A stretch of DNA of 64,000 bases, taken from the NCBI RefSeq assembly GCF_022814865.1, contig NZ_JAKVRD010000020.1:1-64000 (forward strand), given 5' to 3'. Position 1 is the first letter of the stretch, and the number at the start of each line of letters is the position of its first letter. This document shows, piece after piece, positions 31,897-40,299 of the stretch. The notes under the pieces are model-generated. The model saw only the letters and a program-made list of their open reading frames with translations, searched no databases and was not told where the DNA came from. Both the position numbers and the translations under genes were made by a program. The DNA is from Shimia aestuarii. GTDB taxonomy: Bacteria; Pseudomonadota; Alphaproteobacteria; Rhodobacterales; Rhodobacteraceae.

Positions 31897-32475
31897 ATGC
31901 ACCGGTTACTGATGGGCTTGATCATTGTGCTTGGTTTTGGAGCGTTTGGCACAAAACCTGCGCGTGCTTACGACATGGATTGTGCAATCATGCTGTGTAT
32001 GGCCGGTGGGTTTCCATCGAGCGCGGTGTGCGCCGCCGCCTATGCGGAAATGATTCGACGCATAACCCCCTGGCCGGTGAGGCCACCCTTCGGGATCTGC
32101 ACCTTCGCTGCCGTGCCAGTAGAGCTTGGAGGACCGGGCGGGGAAGGGGAGTTGGACATATCCATCCCGGAATACGCATGGCTGAGAAAAACGCGGGTTC
32201 TCTGGTTTTACGGAAGGTCCTATGAGCCACGAGACGATCCTCGCCAGTGGGATTGGTATGTACGCTCCTGCGATCATGAGAACCGGAACTGTCGATATCA
32301 TGTCCGCGTCTACGGATCACATTCGCCTTGGCCCGCGAACTTTGTCAGCGAAAATGGCCAGTCAATATCGTTTCCCGGCGGTGGAGGTCGCTTCAACTTC
32401 TTCCACCGAGCTGTGATGGTCGAATTCGGCGACTACGAAGGCAACATGGATCACTCGGAGTGGTATCGATATTAG
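31897..32475 (+). CDS. exported protein of unknown function next to virB operon
   Basis: The protein has 192 residues from an ATG preceded by TTGGAG. A signal peptide (LLMGLIIVLGFGAFGTKPAR, AYA-type end) leads into DMDCAIMLCMAGGFPSSAVC and AAAYAEMIRRITPWPVRPPF, with paired cysteines. This Cys-rich start recalls TrbM-type periplasmic conjugation proteins. The rest is Trp/Tyr/Arg-rich (DDPRQWDWYVRSCDHENRNC), with further cysteines. It is divergent from the virB operon and likely part of the transfer region, but I cannot assign a role. Confidence 0.65.
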   Translation: MHRLLMGLIIVLGFGAFGTKPARAYDMDCAIMLCMAGGFPSSAVCAAAYAEMIRRITPWPVRPPFGICTFAAVPVELGGPGGEGELDISIPEYAWLRKTRVLWFYGRSYEPRDDPRQWDWYVRSCDHENRNCRYHVRVYGSHSPWPANFVSENGQSISFPGGGGRFNFFHRAVMVEFGDYEGNMDHSEWYRY

Positions 32476-32675
32476 GTCTCTTTTGCCGGTCTTGTAGTCC
32501 TGTCAAGCTGGCGGATTTCGATTTGGTCCTCGTCCACAGCTTCGGGATCGACAAACCACATCTTGCTTGTCTTGCCGGTATTCCACTGGAATTCGCGCCA
32601 GACCAGTTTTGACCCGGACGAAGTTTGCAAGAAGCCTTCGGCTATAGGTTGTGCAGCGAGGCGAGGAGGGGGCAT
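32472..32675 (-). CDS. small hypothetical protein
   Basis: The 67-residue protein starts at an ATG with GGGAG ten bases upstream. It contains SGSKLVWREFQWNTGKTSKM followed by WFVDPEAVDEDQIEI, an acidic C-terminal tail. No family recognised. It converges with the exported protein at 31897, overlapping it by four bases, and lies after the small XRE gene on the same strand, with which it may share a transcript. Confidence 0.45.
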   Translation of the reverse strand: MPPPRLAAQPIAEGFLQTSSGSKLVWREFQWNTGKTSKMWFVDPEAVDEDQIEIRQLDRTTRPAKET

Positions 32676-32741
32676 TGGGGAAAACTCCCGTGAATGAATT
32701 AATGAACTATCTGAAGGTTGGATCGAACGCTATTGACAGGA

Positions 32742-32954
32742 TCAGCGTCGCGGGGCGACCAGCGCTGATGGGTCGACAGAGAGAGCTGCAGCAATCTTTT
32801 CCAACATGTCCAAAGATGCCGCGTATTTGGCGTTTTCGAGCTTGCCCATGTAGCCTCGATTCACACCCGCGCGCAGGGCGAGTTCTTCTTGGCTCAGCCC
32901 ACGCGCGCGGCGTAAATCCTGGATGTTGAGGGCAACTCGGTCGCGTAGCTTCAT
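32742..32954 (-). CDS. small XRE-family regulator
   Basis: The 70-residue protein is essentially one Cro/CI-type helix-turn-helix: LRDRVALNIQDLRRARGLSQ, EELALRAGVNRGYMGKLENA, then SLDMLEKIAAALSVDPSALV. It has no partner domain. Such mini-repressors often control transfer or maintenance genes. The A/T-rich segment just upstream (32955-33050) could hold its promoter. It marks the end of the conjugation region before the metabolic genes. Confidence 0.85.
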   Translation of the reverse strand: MKLRDRVALNIQDLRRARGLSQEELALRAGVNRGYMGKLENAKYAASLDMLEKIAAALSVDPSALVAPRR

Positions 32955-33130
32955 GCCCAGAAAACGGACATGAAGAGCAGTATTTAACCACGCGATATAC
33001 TATACATTCTGGAGCGAAGGCAACTTTGATAAGAAATGCAAATTGGTGTTTGAATCGCTCTGTCAGTCCAATGTCTCCAAAAAAGCGGGTCGGCACAACA
33101 TTTCGGCTGGCCGACCCAGTCAGGGAGGAT

Positions 33131-34057
33131 TCACAGTTTCTCGGTGAGTTCCGGTACAGCCTGGAACAGGTCGGCGACCAAACCGAAATCGGCAACCTGG
33201 AAGATCGGAGCCTCTTCGTCTTTGTTGATCGCAACGATGACCTTCGAGTCCTTCATGCCAGCCAAGTGCTGGATGGCACCCGAGATGCCCACGGCGATAT
33301 ACAGTTCCGGGGCAACAACCTTGCCGGTCTGACCAACTTGCAGGTCGTTCGGGGCATAGCCCGAGTCAACAGCTGCGCGCGACGCACCAACGGCGGCGCC
33401 CAGCTTGTCGGCCAGTTTCTCGATCAGGGCGAAGTCCTCTTCCGAGCCAACGCCACGGCCACCCGACACAACAACGCCAGCCGAGGTCAGCTCGGGGCGG
33501 TCGCTTTCGGCAACCTTGTCTTCAACCCAGCTCGACAGGCCGGGATCGGCGGCTGCCGACACGGTTTCGACCGAGGCAGAGCCACCTTCGCCAGCGGCGT
33601 CGAAGGTCGAGGTGCGGAAGGTGATGACCTTTTTCGCATCCGACGAACGCACAACCTGGTTGGCGTTGCCGGCGTAGATCGGGCGTTCGAAGGTGTTGCC
33701 GTCAACCACTGCGGTCGCGTCCGAGATCACCATCACGTCCAGCAGGGCTGCGACGCGCGGCATCACGTTTTTCGCGTCGGTGGTGGCCGGAGCGACGATG
33801 TGCTCGAAGCCATCGGCCAGCGACACGATCAGCGCTGCGGTCGATTCCGCCAGACGGTGGCCCAAGGACGCGTCTTCGGCGACCAGAACTTTGGCGACGC
33901 CGTCGATTTTCGCGGCGGCTTCGCCAGCGGCTGCGGCGGAACCGCCTGCGGCCAGAACGGTCACGTCACCCAGCGCCTTGGCGGCGGTGACAGCCTTGGC
34001 GGTGGCGTCCAGCGCCAGTTCGCCGTTGGTAACTTCTGCGAGAAGAAGAACAGCCAT
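33131..34057 (-). CDS. etfA: electron transfer flavoprotein alpha subunit
   Basis: The 308-residue protein has the full EtfA pattern: N-terminal [20 protein letters not shown], a middle domain with [14 protein letters not shown], and the FAD-binding C-terminal domain with [60 protein letters not shown] and [23 protein letters not shown] takes electrons from acyl-CoA dehydrogenases and passes them to ETF-ubiquinone oxidoreductase. Its stop-start junction with etfB is immediate. It is the typical housekeeping-type ETF; its place next to the dicarboxylate beta-oxidation genes suggests that it serves the acyl-CoA dehydrogenase at 44788. Confidence 0.95.
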   Translation of the reverse strand: MAVLLLAEVTNGELALDATAKAVTAAKALGDVTVLAAGGSAAAAGEAAAKIDGVAKVLVAEDASLGHRLAESTAALIVSLADGFEHIVAPATTDAKNVMPRVAALLDVMVISDATAVVDGNTFERPIYAGNANQVVRSSDAKKVITFRTSTFDAAGEGGSASVETVSAAADPGLSSWVEDKVAESDRPELTSAGVVVSGGRGVGSEEDFALIEKLADKLGAAVGASRAAVDSGYAPNDLQVGQTGKVVAPELYIAVGISGAIQHLAGMKDSKVIVAINKDEEAPIFQVADFGLVADLFQAVPELTEKL

Positions 34058-34815
34058 TACACAGCCCCCGCTTCTTTGAGTTTCTCTACCAGCTCGTCGA
34101 CCGACCCCACCACGATGCCGGCGGCGCGGGCTTCGGGCTCTTTGGTTTCGACGATTTCAAGACGCGGAGCGACGTCGACGCCGTAGTCGGCGGCGGTTTT
34201 CTCGTCCAGCGGCTTTTTCTTGGCCTTCATGATGTTCGGCAGCGAGGCATAGCGCGGCTCGTTCAGGCGCAGGTCAACGGTGATGATGGCGGGCATCTTC
34301 ACGTTGATGGTTTGCAGGCCGCCGTCGACTTCGCGGGTCACCTTGGCGTTGTCGCCTTCGATTTCCAGTTCCGACGCAAAGGTGCCTTGCGACCAGCCCA
34401 AGAGCGCCGACAGCATCTGACCGGTGGCGTTCATGTCGTTGTCGATGGCCTGCTTGCCGGCCAGAACGATGCCGGGCTGCTCTTCTTCGACGACTTTCGC
34501 CAGGATCTTGGCGACGGCCAGAGGCTCGATGTCGGTGTGCACATCGTCCGCCGCAACCACCAGGATCGCGCGGTCGGCGCCCATCGCAAGAGCGGTGCGC
34601 AGGGTTTCCTGCGCCTGCTTGACGCCGATCGAAACGGCGACGACTTCGTCCGCCTGACCTGCTTCTTTCAGACGGATGGCCTGTTCGACCGCAATCTCGT
34701 CAAACGGGTTCATCGACATTTTCACGTTGGCGAGATCAACTCCGCTGCCATCCGCTTTCACGCGGACTTTCACGTTATAGTCAATCACGCGCTTGACAGG
34801 TACGAGCACCTTCAT
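34057..34815 (-). CDS. etfB: electron transfer flavoprotein beta subunit
   Basis: The 252-residue protein starts at an ATG after GAGGAG. It shows the EtfB motifs: [58 protein letters not shown], and the AMP-binding/recognition loop [20 protein letters not shown] followed by [20 protein letters not shown], the ETF signature. It forms a heterodimer with EtfA. Transcription probably begins in the 424-base gap upstream. Confidence 0.95.
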   Translation of the reverse strand: MKVLVPVKRVIDYNVKVRVKADGSGVDLANVKMSMNPFDEIAVEQAIRLKEAGQADEVVAVSIGVKQAQETLRTALAMGADRAILVVAADDVHTDIEPLAVAKILAKVVEEEQPGIVLAGKQAIDNDMNATGQMLSALLGWSQGTFASELEIEGDNAKVTREVDGGLQTINVKMPAIITVDLRLNEPRYASLPNIMKAKKKPLDEKTAADYGVDVAPRLEIVETKEPEARAAGIVVGSVDELVEKLKEAGAV

Positions 34816-35239
34816 GGGCGTTGGACTCCTCTTCCATTTTCATTTTCTATCCAGTTCGACGAATACGTTCTTTGCGTTGGTCCGGCTTCCCAATGAGGCG
34901 TCGATGGCTTGGCCCTTGGTGTAGAGCGAAATCTGGATGCAGGTTTCCATTGTCATTGTCCAAATTGTTGAGGATGAGGTCGCGCTTAACCAAATTCTAT
35001 CCTGTAGAGGCTGCAATGAAATCGATGACATCGATCTTGAGGCCGATGGTGTTGGGGTTGTAGGCCGTTGAGCTCTCAGTGTGTTCTCAAGTCTTGGTCA
35101 TAAGAGCGGCACCAGCACTGCTGGTGCCGCGAGTTGATCGCCCGTGGGGAGGTGGGTGGGCGATCTCTGTTAGATAACATGTTTCAAACCAACTAATTGT
35201 AGTTCCAAACGCTGACAAATCTGTCTTTTCATCTTTCGT
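34816..35239. other. gap between etfB and thiolase with two hairpins
   Basis: No gene that I can support. It contains a perfect 11-bp inverted repeat at 35106-35130 (GCGGCACCAGC, ACT, GCTGGTGCCGC) and a second repeat GATCGCCC / GGGCGATC at 35136-35165. They lie after the thiolase gene in its direction of transcription and could end that operon, although no T tract follows. The etfB promoter should be in the remaining A/T-richer part. Confidence 0.5.
35106..35130 (-). terminator. strong hairpin after thiolase gene
   Basis: Perfect 11-bp arms with a three-base loop lie 110 bases beyond the thiolase stop. No T tract is seen, so it is a candidate terminator or 3'-end stabiliser only. Confidence 0.45.
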
Positions 35240-36439
35240 TCAAATGCCCTCTAAAGCTATGGCTATGCCCTGACCCACACCGATGCACATAGCCGACAAT
35301 GCTCTTTCCCCGGCCTTAAGATCCAAGCTGGCAGTTCCTGTTATTCGCGCTCCTGACATGCCGAGCGGGTGGCCCAAAGCGATTGCGCCACCGTGTGGGT
35401 TGATGCGGGGGTCGTTATCTGTAATTCCGAGCGCGCGCAGCGCTGCCAAACTTTGAGAGGCAAATGCTTCGTTTAATTCGATTCTCGCGAAGTCGGTTTG
35501 GTTCAAACCCAAGCTATCCATGAGTTTGATCGACGCTGGCGCCGGGCCATAACCCATTATGCGTGGTGGCACGCCCGCGGTCGCTCCGCCGAGCACCTTC
35601 GCAATGGGCCTGAGGCCGTGCTTCTTTGCGGCTTCTTTGCTGGCGAGGATCAGTGCAGCTGCACCGTCGTTGACTCCAGAAGCATTGCCCGCTGTTACAG
35701 TTCCTCCCGCCTTTGCAATGGCACCCAACTTCTGTAGTCCTTCAAATGTGGTTGAAGCTCTCGGGTGCTCATCGGTATTAACGACAATCGGATCGCCTTT
35801 GCGTTGAGGAATAGTTACTGGTACAATTTCTTTGGCGAGGCGACCATTGGCTTGCGCTTTTGCTGCCTTCTGCTGCGAGTAAAGCGCAAACTTGTCTTGA
35901 TCCGCGCGATTGACGTTGAAGTCTTCCGCCACGTTCTCGGCGGTTTCGGGCATACTGTCGACGCCGTATTGGTCTTTCATAAGCTTGTTGACGAAACGCC
36001 ACCCGATGGTTGTGTCATGCACCTCGTTTGCCCTTGTAAAGGCGGCAGGTGCCTTTGGAATCACGAACGGCGCGCGAGACATGCTTTCGACGCCGCCAGC
36101 AATTATCATTTCGGCTTCGCCAGATTTGATTGCTCGCGCCGCAGTGATCACCGCATCCATACCTGATCCGCATAGACGATTCATCGTTGTTCCAGGAACG
36201 GTTTCCGGGTAGCCCGCCAACAAAAGCGACATGCGCGCCACGTTGCGATTGTCTTCGCCCGCCTGATTGGCGCAACCGTAGATCACCTCGTCGATGGCCT
36301 CTAAATCAAGGTAAGAGTTACGATTGGCCAGCGCCTTAAGCGGAATTGCGCCCAAGTCATCTGCGCGTACAGACGAAAGAGTACCACCATACCGGCCAAT
36401 TGGTGTGCGGATGTAATCGCAAATGAAAGCATCAGTCAT
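35240..36439 (-). CDS. pcaF: 3-oxoadipyl-CoA thiolase (PcaF-type acetyl-CoA acyltransferase)
   Basis: The protein has 399 residues from the ATG at 36439 (frame open to 36553). It carries the thiolase signature with nucleophilic Cys in NRLCGSGMDAVITAARAI, GGVESMSRAPFV, the His motif ELNEAFASQSLAAL and NPHGGAIALGHPLGMSGAR, and the second Cys in ALSAMCIGVGQGIA. The N-terminus DAFICDYIRTPIGRYGG and the block DEVIYGCANQAGEDNRNVAR are those of PcaF/PaaJ-type enzymes, which split 3-oxoadipyl-CoA to succinyl-CoA and acetyl-CoA. Last enzyme of the inferred cyclohexanol-adipate route. It follows chnA on the same strand after a hairpin-containing gap. Confidence 0.9.
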   Translation of the reverse strand: MTDAFICDYIRTPIGRYGGTLSSVRADDLGAIPLKALANRNSYLDLEAIDEVIYGCANQAGEDNRNVARMSLLLAGYPETVPGTTMNRLCGSGMDAVITAARAIKSGEAEMIIAGGVESMSRAPFVIPKAPAAFTRANEVHDTTIGWRFVNKLMKDQYGVDSMPETAENVAEDFNVNRADQDKFALYSQQKAAKAQANGRLAKEIVPVTIPQRKGDPIVVNTDEHPRASTTFEGLQKLGAIAKAGGTVTAGNASGVNDGAAALILASKEAAKKHGLRPIAKVLGGATAGVPPRIMGYGPAPASIKLMDSLGLNQTDFARIELNEAFASQSLAALRALGITDNDPRINPHGGAIALGHPLGMSGARITGTASLDLKAGERALSAMCIGVGQGIAIALEGI

Positions 36440-36537
36440 TTGTGGACTTCCTGATCTGCCTTGAACTAGCTGAAAGCACCTGCGGTGTGGTTCATCGAAA
36501 TTCTTCGGCTTCTTTTTTTTGCAGGGTTGCACAAGTG

Positions 36538-36565
36538 CCCCCGCAAGGACCAAGCCTTGCGGGGG
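36538..36565. repeat. intercistronic hairpin thiolase-chnA
   Basis: CCCCCGCAAGG, six bases, CCTTGCGGGGG: a perfect 11-bp inverted repeat between the SDR stop and the thiolase start. No T tract follows on either strand, so partial termination, mRNA stabilisation or processing is more likely than full termination. Confidence 0.7.
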
Positions 36566-36580
36566 AAAGCAACAGTGAAT

Positions 36581-37336
36581 TCAATTCGCTGTGTATCCGC
36601 CATCGACGACAATTTCTGCGCCGTGAACGAAGGATGAGTCATCAGACGCTAGGAACAGCACGGCGTTAGAAACCTCTTCCGGCTTGCTTGGACGTTTCAG
36701 TAGGGTTGCACCAAGAATAGCTTCACGCGTTGCTTCGTCGCTGTGCAGCAGATCCTTGGTCATCGGGGTGTCGATAACGCCGGGGTGGATAGAGTTCACA
36801 CGAATCCCACTGTCTGCCAGATCGACGGCACAGGATTTGGTCAGTAACCGAACCGCGCCTTTTGAGCCAATGTAAGCTCCTGCGGATGCGGCGCCGACAA
36901 TTCCATAAATTGATGAAATGTTGATAATCGAAGCGTTTCCAGATTTTTTCATCAACGGCACAGCGGCGCGAATGCCCAGATATACACCGCGAACATTAAC
37001 GTCGAAGGTCATGTCAAACTCTTCAGGTGTAGTCTCGTGAAGAGGCTTCAGAATGAGAATGCCTGCGTTGTTCACTAGAATATCCAAACGACCTGTTTTG
37101 GATTGTACCGCGGAAATGACTTTGGCCCACTCGGCTTCCTGTGTTACGTCATGTTGGATGAATTCGGCTTGGCCACCGGACGCTACAATATTCTTAACTA
37201 CGGTTTCACCCGCTTCCGCATCACGGTCAGTTACAAAGACCTGAGCGCCTTCGCGAGCTAGCAATTCGCTGTGGGCTTTGCCCATGCCCATCGCACCACC
37301 TGTTACCAGGGCAATTTTACCTGAAATACGTCCCAT
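36581..37336 (-). CDS. chnA: short-chain dehydrogenase, cyclohexanol dehydrogenase-like
   Basis: The 251-residue classical SDR has an NAD(P)-binding TGGAMGMGKAH motif near residue 12, NNAG in DILVNNAGILI, catalytic Ser in IINISSIYGIVG, and YxxxK in GAYIGSKGAVRLL. An acidic residue after the second strand (VTDRDAE) suggests NAD rather than NADP. The length and the motifs fit cyclohexanol dehydrogenases and related alicyclic alcohol dehydrogenases. The assignment to cyclohexanol rests on its place directly beside the CHMO-like monooxygenase. Reaction: cyclic alcohol to ketone. Confidence 0.8.
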   Translation of the reverse strand: MGRISGKIALVTGGAMGMGKAHSELLAREGAQVFVTDRDAEAGETVVKNIVASGGQAEFIQHDVTQEAEWAKVISAVQSKTGRLDILVNNAGILILKPLHETTPEEFDMTFDVNVRGVYLGIRAAVPLMKKSGNASIINISSIYGIVGAASAGAYIGSKGAVRLLTKSCAVDLADSGIRVNSIHPGVIDTPMTKDLLHSDEATREAILGATLLKRPSKPEEVSNAVLFLASDDSSFVHGAEIVVDGGYTAN

Positions 37337-37370
37337 TCTCTTTCTCCCTTTTTTGATTGCTAATCAGCGA

Positions 37371-37399
37371 TTGCCGGGGCATCGAAGAAGCCCCGGCAA
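37371..37399. repeat. intercistronic hairpin chnA-chnB
   Basis: TTGCCGGGGC, nine bases, GCCCCGGCAA: a perfect 10-bp inverted repeat five bases after the monooxygenase stop. Like the other gaps of this operon it has no T tract. Confidence 0.7.
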
Positions 37400-37404
37400 T
37401 TTAC

Positions 37405-39042
37405 TTATGCTTCGGCGGTTTCTCGGTCGCGGATCAGAGACGGATAGCCTTCCTCCTTTACCGCACCGATGGCCGCGCGATAGTTCCCGATCCCAGCCAT
37501 GTAGAACATGACCGCGTTCTTTTTGCCGGGGATGTTCGCGCCGAAGATCCAGCTTTCTGCCTTAGGGAAGAGGGTCATATCAGCGATTTCTCGACACGTG
37601 CCAACCCAGGCATCCCGTGCTTCCACGGTTGGCTCGACACTCTTGACGCCCGATTCTTCCATCGTGCTGATCGTCTCAGAGATCCACTCGACTTGGGTTT
37701 CAATACTTGGGGGTAGGTTTGTGAATGGGCCATTTGGGCCAAGGATCATAAAGAAGTTCGGGAAGTCGACTTCCATCATTCCAAGATAACCCAGGGGGCC
37801 TTCCTTCCATGTGTCGCGCATGGTCACACCGCCGCGGCCTCGGAGATCCATTTTCACGTAGTTGCCGTCAACAGCGTCAAAACCGGTGGCGAAGATTACG
37901 ACGTCAAGTTCATGCTCCTCTCCGCTCTCCAAGCGAATACCGTTCGGGGTGAACTCTGTAATCGGATCGGACTTTACATCTGCGAGTGTCACATTGTCCC
38001 GGTTGTAGACGTCGAAATAGTCATTTCCGCAGAGCGGGCGTTTGGCATAGAGGTCATTTGGGATTAGCATTTCAGCAATCTGAGGATCTTTTACGATCTT
38101 GCGGATCTTGCCTTTGATGAAGTCGGCTGCTGCGTCATTGGCAACCTGACTCGTTGCAATGTCGCAGAAGGTCCCGAACATGAAGTAAAAGCCGCCACCG
38201 CGCTGCCATGCAGCTTCAAACACGCGCTCACGCTCTTCCTGAGTCGCCGTTTCCGCTGGGATAGTGCTTTCTTCGAAGCCAAATGCCACGGCTGAGTTCT
38301 TTACTTGATCCCAGATTTGGTCGTAGTTTGCCTTTTGCTCGGAAATAGTTGCTTCGTCCTGGGGCGTGTTGCCGATAGGGACTACATATTGAGCAGACCG
38401 TTGGAAAACCGTCAGGTGTTTCGCAACAGGGGCCGTCGCAGTGATGACCTGAACGCCAGTCGAACCAGTGCCGATGATGCCGACACGTTTGTTCGACAAA
38501 TCGACATCTTCCGGCCAGGCGCCTGTGTGCAAAATGCGCCCCTTGAAATCATCAACACCTTTGAAGGCTGGAACGTTTGTTGCGGACAGCAGACCGAGGC
38601 CGGTCACCAGATATTTTGCGGTGACAGTCTCGCCGGAGTCTGTCGTGATGCTCCACAGCCCCGTTTCTTCATTGTATTGCGCACCGTCAACCTTCGTGTT
38701 GAACTTATAGCTGCGTCGCAGATCCAGATGGTCTGCCACTTCATTCATGTAGTCCAAAATTTCGGGTTGCGTCAGGTAGCGGGTTTTCCAGCGACCACGT
38801 TTCAGAAGTTCTTTGTCAAAGGAGTATCGGTAGACATAGCTTTCCGTGTCTGAAAGTGCGCCTGGATAGCGGTTGTGCCACCATGTGCCACCAACATCGC
38901 TGGCGCTGTCAAAACCTCGTACGTTCATTCCTTGTTCGTTGCGAAGCTTGTGGACGGCATAAAGCCCGCCGAAACCTGCACCAATTACAACCGCATCGTA
39001 GTCGGCGCCTGTTGTTTTGGTAATCTCTGTCTGTACGTTCAT
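37405..39042 (-). CDS. chnB: cyclohexanone monooxygenase (Baeyer-Villiger, type I)
   Basis: The 545-residue flavoprotein has the length of the well-studied cyclohexanone monooxygenases. It has the FAD Rossmann motif GAGFGG (residues 21-26), the Baeyer-Villiger fingerprint F-K-G-R-I-L-H-T-G-A-W (residues 166-176) and the NADPH motif GTGSTG (191-196). Further blocks are nearly those of the Acinetobacter enzyme as I remember it: HLTVFQRSAQYVVPIGN, DLYAKRPLCGNDYFDVYNRD, ATGFDAVDGNYVKMD, LGPNGPFTNLPPSIE, and WIFGANIPGKKNAV. It would turn cyclohexanone into epsilon-caprolactone with NADPH and O2. Related rings (cyclopentanone) remain possible substrates. Confidence 0.93.
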   Translation of the reverse strand: MNVQTEITKTTGADYDAVVIGAGFGGLYAVHKLRNEQGMNVRGFDSASDVGGTWWHNRYPGALSDTESYVYRYSFDKELLKRGRWKTRYLTQPEILDYMNEVADHLDLRRSYKFNTKVDGAQYNEETGLWSITTDSGETVTAKYLVTGLGLLSATNVPAFKGVDDFKGRILHTGAWPEDVDLSNKRVGIIGTGSTGVQVITATAPVAKHLTVFQRSAQYVVPIGNTPQDEATISEQKANYDQIWDQVKNSAVAFGFEESTIPAETATQEERERVFEAAWQRGGGFYFMFGTFCDIATSQVANDAAADFIKGKIRKIVKDPQIAEMLIPNDLYAKRPLCGNDYFDVYNRDNVTLADVKSDPITEFTPNGIRLESGEEHELDVVIFATGFDAVDGNYVKMDLRGRGGVTMRDTWKEGPLGYLGMMEVDFPNFFMILGPNGPFTNLPPSIETQVEWISETISTMEESGVKSVEPTVEARDAWVGTCREIADMTLFPKAESWIFGANIPGKKNAVMFYMAGIGNYRAAIGAVKEEGYPSLIRDRETAEA

Positions 39043-39119
39043 TTCACTCCTCCCAGAGCATGACCTCTCGATCTCGCGCTATGCGAGTGACAAGTCGGTT
39101 GATGATTGTTTTTGGAAAC

Positions 39120-39147
39120 TGGCCCGCGCTGCATATCAGGCGGGCCA
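39120..39147. repeat. intercistronic hairpin chnB-chnC
   Basis: TGGCCCGC, twelve bases, GCGGGCCA: perfect 8-bp arms just after the hydrolase stop, in the gap before the monooxygenase gene. Confidence 0.65.
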
Positions 39148-39154
39148 AAAATGG

Positions 39155-40057
39155 TCAGAGGCCCTTGTACCAGGCCGCGATCCGACCAAGTTCCTCTGTC
39201 GCTTCTGGTGCGCGTCCCGACAGGGCGGGGAAAACGTGCTGCATACCGTCAACAACAGAGAGCGTCGCATTAACACCCTGTTCTTTTGCCTTTTTGTAAA
39301 GGCGCTCAGAGTCGCTGAGCAAAGTTTCTGCGCCGCCAGCATTGATATAGAGTGGTGGGTAGCCCGAGAAATCATTCTCCAACGGGTTGGCGAGTGGGTT
39401 CAACGGGTTTGTCTCTTCTCCCAGGAACATGCCCGCCATTGCTTCAAGGATTGGCTTTCCAACCAGGGCGTCGGTTTCGGCGTTAGTTTCCAGTGATGGG
39501 CCACGCATCGCCATGTCGAGCCAAGGCGAGTACGCGATAACACCCCCAGGCAGCGGCAGGCCAAGTTCACGCATCTTGAGTACGCTTGCGACGGCAAGAT
39601 TGCCACCCGCACTGTCACCTGCCGTCAGAATCTTTGCTGGTTCATAGCCTTGCTCCAAAAGTGCCTTGTACGCTGCGACTGCGTCTTCAAGCTGAGCCGG
39701 GAACGGATGTTCAGGCGCTCGGCGATAATGCAAGATCACGGAAATTACGCCCAGTTCCTTGGCAAGGTGACCTGCCATTTTTCTGTGGCTGTCCGCAGAT
39801 CCTACGGCAAAGCCGCCACCATGCGTATAAACGATCACGCGAGATTTATCAGCGCCTTCAGGTAGCGCCCAAATAGCTTCGACCCCTCCCACATGGTCGC
39901 TTTTGTAGCTTACATTTTCGGGCTCAAGCGCGGGCTGACCCCATTCGTCGAACATGCTGCGCAGATTTGCGATCGTCAGGTCTGGGTTCTCGACCATCTG
40001 GTCTGTCCAGTTCTGATAAAGCGCTCGGAGCGTGTCTGCTTCTTTGCTGACTTGCAT
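39155..40057 (-). CDS. chnC: alpha/beta hydrolase, caprolactone hydrolase-like (HSL family)
   Basis: The 300-residue esterase of the hormone-sensitive-lipase type has the oxyanion motif HGGG (residues 79-82), nucleophile Ser149 in GDSAGG, and a late Asp/His region ending in GMQHVFPAL. ILHYRRAPEHPFPAQLEDAV is a strong HSL-family block. Lactonases next to cyclohexanone monooxygenases (ChnC-type) belong to this family and open epsilon-caprolactone to 6-hydroxyhexanoate. The start ATG follows GGGAGG closely. The next gene upstream lies 242 bases away across a hairpin-containing gap. Confidence 0.85.
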   Translation of the reverse strand: MQVSKEADTLRALYQNWTDQMVENPDLTIANLRSMFDEWGQPALEPENVSYKSDHVGGVEAIWALPEGADKSRVIVYTHGGGFAVGSADSHRKMAGHLAKELGVISVILHYRRAPEHPFPAQLEDAVAAYKALLEQGYEPAKILTAGDSAGGNLAVASVLKMRELGLPLPGGVIAYSPWLDMAMRGPSLETNAETDALVGKPILEAMAGMFLGEETNPLNPLANPLENDFSGYPPLYINAGGAETLLSDSERLYKKAKEQGVNATLSVVDGMQHVFPALSGRAPEATEELGRIAAWYKGL

Positions 40058-40228
40058 TGTCTTCCTCCCAGTTTACTCATGCGGCTCAGACGCCGCCTGT
40101 TGTCTTTCAAGTCCAACCTGGCTGCACGAACAGCTGAGATTGCCTCGAGTTTCTGAGTAAACGGGCAGGAGTCTTATGTATTGAACAGTCGTGCTTTGGG
40201 TATTGTCATTTCTTGCTCAGTCGATGCA

Positions 40229-40273
40229 AAGGCAGGCAAACACAGTGTGATAACGGGCTAAATTGCCTGCCTT
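40229..40273. repeat. intercistronic hairpin chnC-fadJ
   Basis: AAGGCAGGCAA and TTGCCTGCCTT form a perfect 11-bp inverted repeat around a 23-base loop. It occupies the gap of 242 bases between the fused beta-oxidation gene and the hydrolase. Nothing else was recognised in 40058-40299. Confidence 0.7.
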
Positions 40274-40299
40274 CAGTTTTGATGAGAAGTGTTTATGAG

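Noticed and set aside
32138-32150. GCGGGGAAGG half-site resembling the parS-like palindrome
   Set aside because: Only one arm is present and it lies in the exported-protein gene far from parAB; chance match.
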